Source: an uncultured Granulosicoccaceae bacterium (GTDB taxonomy: Bacteria; Pseudomonadota; Gammaproteobacteria; CALCKW01). From it: a stretch of 6,464 nt of DNA. Of this stretch, positions 1 through 6,297 are shown piece after piece. The stretch spans positions 1 through 6,464 of the forward strand of contig CALDHJ010000261.1 of the NCBI GenBank assembly GCA_937941555.1, written 5' to 3'. The position numbers were made by a program, and so were the translations under genes. The notes beneath the pieces were generated by a model. That model searched no databases, was not told the origin of the DNA, and worked only from the letters and a program-made list of their open reading frames with translations. Each line of letters starts with the position of its first letter. Positions within the stretch are counted from its first letter, which is position 1.

Positions 1-105
1 CGCCTCGACGACGTTGAAGACCATGGTCTCGTGCATCGACAAGCACCGCCTGTATATTCGGCGGTCCATATCATTGTCATCAATCATGAGGACCTTGATA
101 GTCAT
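1..105 (-). CDS. Response regulator receiver (REC) domain protein, N-terminal fragment
   Basis: This is the first 35 residues of a minus-strand gene that runs off the left edge. The translation starts MTIKVLMIDDNDMDRR, the hallmark start of a CheY-like receiver domain: a hydrophobic first beta strand (IKVLMI), the acidic Asp9-Asp10 pair that coordinates Mg2+, then a charged first helix, and a second strand around residues 29-33 (VFNVV) followed by Glu-Ala. The phospho-accepting aspartate, expected near residue 55, and any output domain lie outside the window, so the output (DNA binding, GGDEF, kinase or stand-alone) cannot be told. I chose the ATG at 105-103 because receiver domains usually begin a few residues before strand 1. 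An in-frame ATG at 150-148 would add 15 residues, after an in-frame TAG. Neither start has a strong Shine-Dalgarno; GGA at 112-110 precedes the chosen one. The sensor kinase partner is not visible. Confidence 0.85.
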   Translation of the reverse strand, partial: MTIKVLMIDDNDMDRRIYRRCLSMHETMVFNVVEA

Positions 106-180
106 CAGGTCCAGGACATCATCGACAAATTCAGGATCACGAGTCAGCATCAATCCGCTCTATCTATACCCACGTAAACC

Positions 181-235
181 GTGGAATCAGTCACTGAGTA
201 ACCCGATGTGAAGGTTCCACATACAGCCGTGTGGA
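181..235. repeat. Cluster of nested inverted repeats upstream of the response regulator
   Basis: Three inverted repeats lie in 55 bp. GTGGAA (181-186) pairs with TTCCAC (215-220). TCAGT-C-ACTGA (187-197) is an 11-bp palindrome with a one-base centre. TCCACA (216-221) pairs with TGTGGA (230-235) across 8 nt, and that stem can be extended by GG/CC if one T is bulged. The GTGGA element therefore occurs three times in alternating orientation, and the second copy can pair with either the first or the third. This could be a binding site for a dimeric regulator or an mRNA leader with alternative folds. The cluster ends 75 bp before the chosen start of the response-regulator gene. Confidence 0.4.
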
Positions 236-242
236 CCAGTGC

Positions 243-253
243 CGGATTATCCG
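243..253. repeat. Perfect 11-bp palindrome CGGATTATCCG
   Basis: CGGAT (243-247) and ATCCG (249-253) flank a single central T. It is eight bases from the TGTGGA arm of the neighbouring repeat cluster. Read on the minus strand it contains GATAAT, a near -10 box, but no acceptable -35 lies 16-18 bp upstream of it. It may be part of the same regulatory region; the function is unknown. Confidence 0.3.
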
Positions 254-342
254 CACACCAGACCCGCGCAGCCGTGAGATGACCGCACTGACATTACAGC
301 GGATAAAACGGGGGTTTACTTGAGAGCAGCAACCTGTCGGCT

Positions 343-356
343 CGATGCGAACATCG
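343..356 (-). repeat. Small hairpin CGATG-loop-CATCG
   Basis: A perfect 5-bp inverted repeat (CGATG at 343-347, CATCG at 352-356) has a 4-nt loop. In minus-strand RNA the loop is UUCG, a stable tetraloop sequence, but it is closed by G-C rather than the favoured C-G pair. No U tract follows on the minus strand, so it does not look like an intrinsic terminator for the SNF2 transcript. It may be chance. Confidence 0.25.
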
Positions 357-387
357 CTAAGGTACTGATTTTCTGACCAGATATTGA

Positions 388-415
388 AATATATTTTTAC
401 TACATGCGCCAACAA
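388..415 (-). promoter_or_regulatory. Possible weak sigma70-type promoter for the response regulator gene
   Basis: On the minus strand TTGTTG (415-410) is followed after 16 bp by TATATT (393-388). The -10 box matches TATAAT at five of six positions, but the -35 matches TTGACA at only three of six. The surrounding AT-rich stretch supports a promoter but could also produce the match by chance. It begins one base past the SNF2 stop codon. If used, it would give the response-regulator mRNA a leader of roughly 275 nt that spans the inverted repeats. This is a pattern match only. Confidence 0.2.
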
Positions 416-3400
416 TCAGGCCACGGGTTGGAGCAGCTCGATTACCTGGTCTTCAGTGAGCTCTGTAGGCAGGCTGTCGCCCCGCTCGACCAATCCACTC
501 GCGAGCGCACGCTTGCGCGCCTGAAGCTCGAGGATTTTCTCCTCGACCGTCGACGCCGCAATCAGGCGATAGACAAACACCGTCTGAGTTTGCCCGATGC
601 GGTGAGCCCGATCGATCGCCTGCTGCTCAGCCGCCGGGTTCCACCAGGGGTCGAACAACACGACCGTATCGGCGCGCGTGAGGTTCAAGCCGACGCCGCC
701 AGCCTTGAGACTGATCAAAAACACCCCGACCTCACCGGACTGAAAGCGGTCGATCAGTTCCTCGCGCCGACGGCTCCGACCCGTCAGCGAGACATAGGGA
801 ATGCTGCGGGCATCGAGCGCCTCGCCAATCAGGTCCAGCATGGTGGCAAACTGGGAAAACACCAGCACGCTGCGCTTCTCGGTTTGCAGCGTCTCCACCA
901 ACTCGAGCAGGTGGTCGAGTTTGGCCGAACCCGCTGACTCGCGCTCGCCATAACTCGGCGGCAACAAACGCGGATCGCAACAGGCCTGGCGCAACTTCAG
1001 CAGCGCGTCCAGCACCATGATCTGACTGCCGGCGAGCCCGCGACTGAACAAGGCGTCCCGCACGCGGCTCTCCATCAGCGCCCGGACGGCTTCATAGAGC
1101 GCTTTCTGCGGCGCGGTCAGTTCAAGCCGCTGCACCATCTCGTTTCGGGCCGGCAGGTCGCGCGCCACGACGTCCTTGTTTCGACGCAGAATGAAAGGGG
1201 CGGTGCGTCGGCGCAGTCGACTCAACGCTGTATTGTCACTCTGTTTCTCGATGGGATCGCGAAACAGCCGTCTGAAGGTTTCGCGATCGCCGAGGAATCC
1301 CGGCATCAGAAAATCAAACAGCGCCCAGAGTTCACCGGTGTGATTTTCAACCGGTGTCCCCGACAGGCACAGTTTCCGCTCAGAGCGGAGCTCACGAACC
1401 GCACGCGCTGTCTTGCTACCCGGGTTCTTGACCCATTGCGCCTCGTCGAGCACCAACAATGACCAAGGCTGATCAACAAGTGCTTCGATATCGCGTTGAA
1501 CAACCGCATAGCTGGCAATCGCGATATCGATGTCATCGAGTGAGCCGTAGCTTTCTTTCCGATCCGGACCGGACAACGCAACAACGCGAAACATCGGCAC
1601 GAACGCGGCACATTCTCTGACCCAGTTGCCCACCACACTCGTTGGCGTTACCACCAACACCGGCGCGGTCAGGCGACCGTCCTGTTTCTCATCGAGAATA
1701 TGGGCGAGCGTCTGAACGGTTTTGCCCAAGCCCATATCGTCGGCAAGAATGCCGCCCATGCCGGCATCGGCGAGAAACCGCAGCCAACCCAAGCCCTCGC
1801 GCTGGTAGGGCCGCAGCTCGGCGTTGAATCCCGGAGGCGCCTCACGCTTGGGCGACACCCGCTGGGATTGCAGGCCGTTCGCCAACTGGCGCAACGCCGC
1901 GGGCGGATTCCAGGGCCGGGTCGGCAACTCGCTCAGCACCGCGTCGAGCTGGGCAAACCCCGCGCGCGGCATCTGCATCCGCGTCTCGACGTCAGCGAGC
2001 ACGTCCGCGAGGTTGGCTATCAGCGGTCGCAGCACACCCGCCGGAATACGCAACTCGCGCTGATCGACAAGGCCGAGTGAAATCGGCGTGTCATCGGGCA
2101 GACCGTCGAGCGGATCGGTGCGCAAACCGTGCTGCTGAAGCCAGCGAGCCAACAGCGGCAACAGCGCAACAGACTCACCTCCGACCTCGACCGTCAGACC
2201 GACCGAGAACCACCCGGCCGCGTCTCCCGCCTGCTGAAAATCCACCTGCAGTTCGACGATGTCGTGGCGCTCGAAGCGAAGCTCATCGGGCAGTTCGACA
2301 CGCCAGCCCTGCTCGCGGAGTGTTGCCGCGGTGACGGTTGAAAATTCGATCCAGCCGGGATGATCAGCCCATACAGGCAGTTGCGCATCGAGCGGCACCA
2401 GGGTCGCCGGCGCATCGAGAACGCTGACCGCATCACCGCTTTGCAGTTGGTCGGCGAGCTCCTCGCTGTCGTAGGTTCGTCCGTCCGGCGCCAGCAAGGA
2501 CACATCGGTACTGTCGAGCAGATCACGCAGCAGGTTCAGCTCAGCATCCTGATCCCGCGCCTGCCAACGGCGCTTGTCTGGATCGTAGCTGCGCTCTCGC
2601 CCGGGTTGAAGTGGCAAATTGCCAATCGGGTAGTCAACGGTCGCGTACAGCGCGTAACCGCGCCCGGGTTCACTCTTCGCGGTCAAGGTGCCCTGGCCGA
2701 TTTTCGCCACCAGCGTCTCGGCATTGCGCGCCTGAGCTGAAAGTGACAACACCATCTCGTTGCGACAGAGATTGGGGATCTGCGCTTCAACTTCTCGACG
2801 CTGCTCCGCATCGAGCGCTGGCAGCTGCATGAGATCGAGCACCTGACGGTCGCTCAGATCGCTGCGAACCGGCCCGGTCTGCCCGGACAAGCGGTCGACG
2901 TACCAGAAGCCATTGTCGCTGCGCACCAGCCTGAGCCGGTCACCGAGTTCGGTACCACTGAGCTTGAGCCCGAGCTTTCCACTGGTCTCGCCAATCCACG
3001 CCGGCTCGAGCGTACACACCCCACCGTCCGTCAGCGCCCTACCGGCATCACCCACCTCACCGATTCCAAGTGCCAGCAAGCGACGCAACACGGTCGACAC
3101 CAGCGGCGTCGGCAGCCGACAATCCAGTTGGCGGCTGTTGTAAAGACTGCCCTGAAGGCTTATGAAGAGGTCGAGCAGTTGCAGTTGTTCTTCTGGCAGG
3201 TCGACGTCGACCGGGCGGATCAGTGCCAGCCGTTTGCCACGGCTCCAGGCGCCGCTTTGCAAGCGAGTGCACACGCGCCCCGAAACACGCAATGCCACCA
3301 ACGCACTGCCTGGCTCAAGTGACAACGAAAACTTTAGGGTGGCACGGGCCGGCTCGGGCGAAACACCATTGCCCTGGTCGAAACTCGCCAACAGCTCGAC

Positions 3401-3763
3401 AACCTGTGTGACATCGCGGTCTTCACGCGGACTGCTGGTTCGAGTATTGGCATCGAAAGCGCCGTCGAGCACCATGTGGCCAAAAAAAGCCGCCGCGACG
3501 TGTTTGCACGGCATCCCGGCCGCGCAATCGCAGGTCGGTGAGACTTGGGTTCGCCCGTCATCAGACTCGCCAACATTCAGGCAGACAGTGTGGGTCTCGT
3601 CACCACGCACTGACGCCCTGACCACAGAGTCGTCGTCACTGCGTTCGAAACGCACTCGACCCTGTTCGAAATAGGCGATACCACGACGCAATACCTGTGG
3701 ATTGAAGGTGAGTCCCACTTCTGCCATGACAGTGAGAAGCGCGTCGATTTCAGCTTGCTGCAC
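416..3763 (-). CDS. SNF2-family DEAD/DEAH-like ATPase with N-terminal SWIM zinc finger
   Basis: This 1115-residue protein is a bacterial SNF2/RapA-like superfamily 2 ATPase, expected to translocate on double-stranded DNA in the cytoplasm and remodel protein-nucleic acid complexes. The exact substrate is unknown. Residues 78-88 form a SWIM zinc finger, CxC-x5-CxH (C78, C80, C86, H88). Residues about 100-640 are a long middle region, part of which probably corresponds to the bacterial SNF2-associated domain. The ATPase core starts at LRPYQREGLGW (650), with Walker A DDMGLGKT (675-682), motif Ia VVTPTSVVGNW (704-714), DEAQ box (773-776) and SGTP motif III (801-804). The C-terminal lobe has FSQF (969-972), motif V SLKAGGVGLNL (1018-1028) and motif VI with DRAHRIGQ (1051-1058), including candidate arginine fingers R1052 and R1055. 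DEAQ instead of DEAH is common in bacterial members. The GTG start has AGGG six bases upstream and an in-frame TGA 15 nt upstream; an internal ATG at codon 13 is the alternative. The gene begins 31 nt after batD and is likely co-transcribed with it. Confidence 0.95.
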   Translation of the reverse strand: MQQAEIDALLTVMAEVGLTFNPQVLRRGIAYFEQGRVRFERSDDDSVVRASVRGDETHTVCLNVGESDDGRTQVSPTCDCAAGMPCKHVAAAFFGHMVLDGAFDANTRTSSPREDRDVTQVVELLASFDQGNGVSPEPARATLKFSLSLEPGSALVALRVSGRVCTRLQSGAWSRGKRLALIRPVDVDLPEEQLQLLDLFISLQGSLYNSRQLDCRLPTPLVSTVLRRLLALGIGEVGDAGRALTDGGVCTLEPAWIGETSGKLGLKLSGTELGDRLRLVRSDNGFWYVDRLSGQTGPVRSDLSDRQVLDLMQLPALDAEQRREVEAQIPNLCRNEMVLSLSAQARNAETLVAKIGQGTLTAKSEPGRGYALYATVDYPIGNLPLQPGRERSYDPDKRRWQARDQDAELNLLRDLLDSTDVSLLAPDGRTYDSEELADQLQSGDAVSVLDAPATLVPLDAQLPVWADHPGWIEFSTVTAATLREQGWRVELPDELRFERHDIVELQVDFQQAGDAAGWFSVGLTVEVGGESVALLPLLARWLQQHGLRTDPLDGLPDDTPISLGLVDQRELRIPAGVLRPLIANLADVLADVETRMQMPRAGFAQLDAVLSELPTRPWNPPAALRQLANGLQSQRVSPKREAPPGFNAELRPYQREGLGWLRFLADAGMGGILADDMGLGKTVQTLAHILDEKQDGRLTAPVLVVTPTSVVGNWVRECAAFVPMFRVVALSGPDRKESYGSLDDIDIAIASYAVVQRDIEALVDQPWSLLVLDEAQWVKNPGSKTARAVRELRSERKLCLSGTPVENHTGELWALFDFLMPGFLGDRETFRRLFRDPIEKQSDNTALSRLRRRTAPFILRRNKDVVARDLPARNEMVQRLELTAPQKALYEAVRALMESRVRDALFSRGLAGSQIMVLDALLKLRQACCDPRLLPPSYGERESAGSAKLDHLLELVETLQTEKRSVLVFSQFATMLDLIGEALDARSIPYVSLTGRSRRREELIDRFQSGEVGVFLISLKAGGVGLNLTRADTVVLFDPWWNPAAEQQAIDRAHRIGQTQTVFVYRLIAASTVEEKILELQARKRALASGLVERGDSLPTELTEDQVIELLQPVA

Positions 3764-3794
3764 AAACGACCCTGATCACAGTAAACCGGACATT
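3764..3794 (-). promoter_or_regulatory. 31-nt batD-SNF2 spacer with ribosome binding site
   Basis: The spacer between the batD TAG and the SNF2 GTG holds AGGG (3773-3770), six bases before the GTG, a good Shine-Dalgarno fit that supports the GTG over the internal ATG. There is no room for a terminator and I see no promoter-like pair of boxes inside it, which favours read-through from the bat genes. A promoter inside the end of batD is not excluded. Confidence 0.55.
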
Positions 3795-5561
3795 CTACGC
3801 GCTTTTTTTGCCAGCGATGCTGTCGGCCGTCGCCCAGGCGGCACCAAGCGACGGCAGTGCCGGACTTCGCTCCCGTGCAGTGCGCGGCTGAACCGCTATA
3901 CGGCGCAGCGCACGGGCGAGTCCGGGATCTTGCCAATCTGCCGCGACACCGTGATGGAGCGCCCGATCCAACTGCCGAATTCGGCGTGAGAGGTCTTCGG
4001 TGGCGGAATCCGTACTCAGGCGCTCAGCAATCGCAGGCAGGCTTTGCGGCGGCACCGCCCAGATCTCGGACGCCCACCACAACAAGGCATGCTGGCTGCG
4101 ATCTCGGTCGCCCGAGCGCATCGCGGAGGCCAAGGTTCGCAATGCGGCCCGTGGGCCACGCTGCCGCGCCTGCCACAGCGCGCGCGCCAGGAACACCATC
4201 AGCGCCACAGCAACTACAAACGGCAAAAGCCACAGTGCCAGAGGCACGAGGTGCCGCTGCGCACGCAACCATGCGAACAGCCGCTGTTGTGCCGTATCAA
4301 CAGCGGAAACAACCGCATCCGACTCGGCTGCGATGGCATCGGTCTCTACAGCCGGTTCGGCTTCAGGCACTGCAGCCTGAGCGGCGGCCTCGGCTTCGAA
4401 GCCCGGCAACTCGAGTGACACGGCTGGTGCGATCGTGAGCGCAGGTATCGCCACCACCTCTCGTTGCACAACCCCATCGAGCGTACTGAACCACTCGAAT
4501 TCAACCGGGTCGAGTTCGAGTTCGCCGTCACGGGTCGCCACCACCTGGTGGCGCACACGCCGTTGGCTGACAAAGCCGCTGGCCAACGCGCGTCGACCCG
4601 TTTCGGATTGCCCCGGATACACCTTGACCGAATCGCTGCCCGTAGGCACCAATTCCGGCAACTGTGCTGCCTGTGTGCCATGCGCAGTCATGACGAGTTC
4701 CAGCGTGATCGGGTCGCCAACACGCGGTGTGTCAGCGTCAATCCAATTGGCCGTCACGTTGAGTGCTGCCGCCGGCAGCCACCAACCGACATCGGCCGGT
4801 GCCGCCTTCACCGACAAAGTCACGGCGGGCCCGCGAACGCGAATCTGCCGCGTTTGGCGGTTGAAAAAGGAACCGCTCTCGTTGCCGCCTGCTGCAACCC
4901 GTGCGAGCAAGCGCACCGCCTCGAGCGTGACCTCTCCACTGCGCTGCGGAAAAAGCGCGTACCGCCGCTCGTGCACATCCCACTCGACGCCACCGCGGGT
5001 CTCCCGAAAACTGCGATCCGTGCCGAGTCTTTCCAGCGTGACCCCATCGGCGACCGGCTCGCTCAAACTGCCATCGATCACCGGCGTGCGCTGGTAGATG
5101 CGCACGCGGTACACCACCTGCTGCTGCACCCACGGCTCACGCGGTGTCACATCGACCTCAATAAAATGCGTGCGCGTGGTCGGATCCGCAGCGTTCGCGG
5201 CGTCCACCTGCAGCACCCGCTCGGATGAGCTGACCCCGTCGAATTGTATTGCGGGAATGATCAGCGAGCCCGTGCGCTTGGGCGCGAGATCGAGCTTGAG
5301 AATCTGCCTGACGCCGATGCGGCCATTGACGATTCGCGTGTGGTGGCTGCGCGACTGTCCGAGCAACTCGAAATCGCGCCCGAAGACTGACAGATCAGGT
5401 TCAAAATCCGCTTCGCCGTTGTATGCCAGGGTCACTTGAACCGTTTCGTCCTCACCAATGCGCTCTCGATCGAGATGCACCGCCAGTTCGGTGTTCGCCC
5501 GGGCGATACCGTGCAACAGGACCAACACCAGAACACACAGTTGAATAAGCCGACTCACCAT
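3795..5561 (-). CDS. batD: BatD family membrane protein
   Basis: This 588-residue protein matches the BatD (oxygen-tolerance) family. Bat proteins form inner-membrane/periplasmic complexes associated with MoxR AAA+ ATPases and are linked to envelope stress or aerotolerance; the molecular activity is not established. Residues 1-22 are a signal peptide (MVSRLIQLC, hydrophobic LVLVLL core, likely cut after ARA). Residues about 23-380 form the beta-rich periplasmic region, with the family-typical opening (LDRERIGEDETVQVTL) and a segment around 142-170 (EPWVQQQVVYRVRIY, then DGSLSEP). Residues about 385-424 are an Ala/Glu/Val/Asp-rich linker. One transmembrane helix follows at about 438-462, then a basic cytoplasmic tail of about 125 residues that looks helical. 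Length and layout fit proteobacterial BatD. The ATG lies inside the end of the TPR gene (ATGGTGA, 7-nt overlap). AAGGA (5578-5574) is 12 nt upstream, rather far, so translational coupling is likely. Confidence 0.92.
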   Translation of the reverse strand: MVSRLIQLCVLVLVLLHGIARANTELAVHLDRERIGEDETVQVTLAYNGEADFEPDLSVFGRDFELLGQSRSHHTRIVNGRIGVRQILKLDLAPKRTGSLIIPAIQFDGVSSSERVLQVDAANAADPTTRTHFIEVDVTPREPWVQQQVVYRVRIYQRTPVIDGSLSEPVADGVTLERLGTDRSFRETRGGVEWDVHERRYALFPQRSGEVTLEAVRLLARVAAGGNESGSFFNRQTRQIRVRGPAVTLSVKAAPADVGWWLPAAALNVTANWIDADTPRVGDPITLELVMTAHGTQAAQLPELVPTGSDSVKVYPGQSETGRRALASGFVSQRRVRHQVVATRDGELELDPVEFEWFSTLDGVVQREVVAIPALTIAPAVSLELPGFEAEAAAQAAVPEAEPAVETDAIAAESDAVVSAVDTAQQRLFAWLRAQRHLVPLALWLLPFVVAVALMVFLARALWQARQRGPRAALRTLASAMRSGDRDRSQHALLWWASEIWAVPPQSLPAIAERLSTDSATEDLSRRIRQLDRALHHGVAADWQDPGLARALRRIAVQPRTARERSPALPSLGAAWATADSIAGKKSA

Positions 5562-6283
5562 GGGTTTGTCGCGTCCTTGGCACCGTTGTGGCGCCGCTGG
5601 TGCTCACGCATGATGCGGGCGCGAAGCAAACCTGCCGGATCATCCGGCACACGATTGAGCAGCTGTTCAGCCGCCTGCGCCCCCTCGCGCTCGGACTCGT
5701 TGCGTTGCGTCGACGGTGCGGGTGAATCAGTTTGCTCCTGCTCCTGGACCTCGGCAGGCGTCGGCTGATCGCCTGCGTCCTCACCCTCGCCTTGCTCGGC
5801 GGGCGAGGCCTGCGCGGACTGTGCCGAGTCGGAACCCGACTGCCCTTGTTCACCGCCCTGCTCACCCTCACCCGACGATTCAGACTGAGCCTCCTGCAGC
5901 GCGAGGAGTTTCTCGGCGATGTCACGGTTGTGGGCATTGCCTGCCGGGGTGCCGGGCAGGCTGGTCGCACGATCGAAGGCGTCAATTGCGCGCTGGTAGT
6001 CACCCGTCTGCGTGAGCGCAGTGCCAAGGTTGTATTCACTGGCGGCGTCGCCGATGACCGACCAGTCTTCCATTGCGCCAGCCATATCACCGGATTCGTA
6101 ACGCGCCATGGCCCGATGCGCCGGCGACACAAACTGTGTCGCGGCCTCGGCCGCCTTGCCTTCCCGCATGAGGCGCTCTCCGACCTGATCGGGTCGACTG
6201 AACGGCGAAGCGGCAACAGCGGATGACGCCAACACAAGGCAGGCCAGCTGACAACACATCCGCAACGTGAAACGCTTCAGCAC
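5555..6283 (-). CDS. batC: BatC-like periplasmic TPR protein
   Basis: With the GTG at 6283-6281 this is a 242-residue secreted TPR protein of the Bat module, probably acting as a scaffold on the periplasmic side next to BatA/BatB/BatD. Residues 1-24 are a signal peptide (MLKRFTLR, hydrophobic LACLVL, likely cut after AVA). Residues about 55-110 hold two TPR-like repeats (AHRAMARYESGDMAGAMEDW, then EYNLGTALTQTGDYQRAIDA), as in other BatC proteins. Residues about 131-201 are a low-complexity linker rich in Gln, Glu, Gly and Ser. Residues 208-231 (LLNRVPDDPAGLLRARI, then HQRR) match the conserved C-terminal motif of proteobacterial BatC and fused BatB-BatC proteins. The start was chosen because it gives a clean signal peptide, overlaps the batB stop (GTGCTGA) and follows AGGCGGGGGG (6297-6288). 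Starting instead at the upstream GTG (6340) would place 19 extra residues before the signal peptide. In many gammaproteobacteria this region is fused to the vWA protein; here it is separate. Confidence 0.88.
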   Translation of the reverse strand: MLKRFTLRMCCQLACLVLASSAVAASPFSRPDQVGERLMREGKAAEAATQFVSPAHRAMARYESGDMAGAMEDWSVIGDAASEYNLGTALTQTGDYQRAIDAFDRATSLPGTPAGNAHNRDIAEKLLALQEAQSESSGEGEQGGEQGQSGSDSAQSAQASPAEQGEGEDAGDQPTPAEVQEQEQTDSPAPSTQRNESEREGAQAAEQLLNRVPDDPAGLLRARIMREHQRRHNGAKDATNPW

Positions 6284-6297
6284 AACACCCCCCGCCT
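6277..6297 (-). promoter_or_regulatory. batB/batC stop-start overlap with G6 tract and ribosome binding site
   Basis: On the minus strand AGGC is followed by six G (6293-6288), TGTT and the overlapping GTGCTGA, in which GTG (6283-6281) starts batC and TGA (6279-6277) ends batB. The purine-rich run serves as a plausible Shine-Dalgarno four bases before the start. The batC frame is -1 relative to batB, and the batC frame stays open upstream through the G run to a TGA at 6349-6347. A one-base insertion in the run would therefore join the two reading frames. Confidence 0.6.

Larger units (their letters stand above)
106..415. other. Intergenic region between SNF2 ATPase and response regulator genes
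   Basis: About 310 bases lie between the SNF2 stop codon and the response-regulator start. No reading frame here looks like a protein: the longest (minus strand, 415-191) would encode 74 residues with mixed Cys, Arg and Trp and no recognisable motif or ribosome binding site. The part next to the SNF2 stop (about 361-403) is clearly AT-rich compared with the rest of the window. The part nearer the response regulator carries several short inverted repeats, listed separately. The likely role is promoter and 5' leader for the response-regulator gene. A small RNA cannot be excluded, but nothing identifies one. Confidence 0.6.

Noticed and set aside
106..150. Response regulator starting 15 codons earlier at the ATG at 150
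   Set aside because: It is possible, but receiver domains normally begin just before the first beta strand, which fits the ATG at 105; the earlier ATG has no better ribosome binding site.
191..415. Minus-strand 74-codon frame in the SNF2-response regulator gap
   Set aside because: There is no Shine-Dalgarno, no motif and an unusual composition, and it overlaps the AT-rich and inverted-repeat sequence, so it looks non-coding.
343..415. Intrinsic terminator after the SNF2 gene
   Set aside because: The only hairpin (343-356) has a 5-bp stem and no following U tract on the minus strand. The nearby A/T-rich run is not preceded by a GC-rich stem.
404..937. Plus-strand open frame of 177 codons opposite the SNF2 3' end
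   Set aside because: It is fully antisense to the conserved C-terminal helicase lobe, whose motifs are intact on the minus strand; the plus-strand product has no recognisable motif. High GC makes such antisense frames common.
4464..5228. Plus-strand open frame of 254 codons opposite batD
   Set aside because: It is rich in Arg, His and Cys with no domain, and lies opposite a well-supported BatD coding sequence. It is a mirror of codon bias.
5732..6226. Plus-strand frame of 164 codons with a Leu-rich start resembling a membrane protein
   Set aside because: The leucine richness is the antisense reading of the Gln/Glu linker codons of batC, not independent evidence for a gene.
5452..6237. Minus-strand 261-codon frame overlapping batC and the start of batD
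   Set aside because: The product is Arg- and Ser-rich without motifs, whereas the alternative frame gives a signal peptide, TPR repeats and the conserved BatC C-terminal motif.
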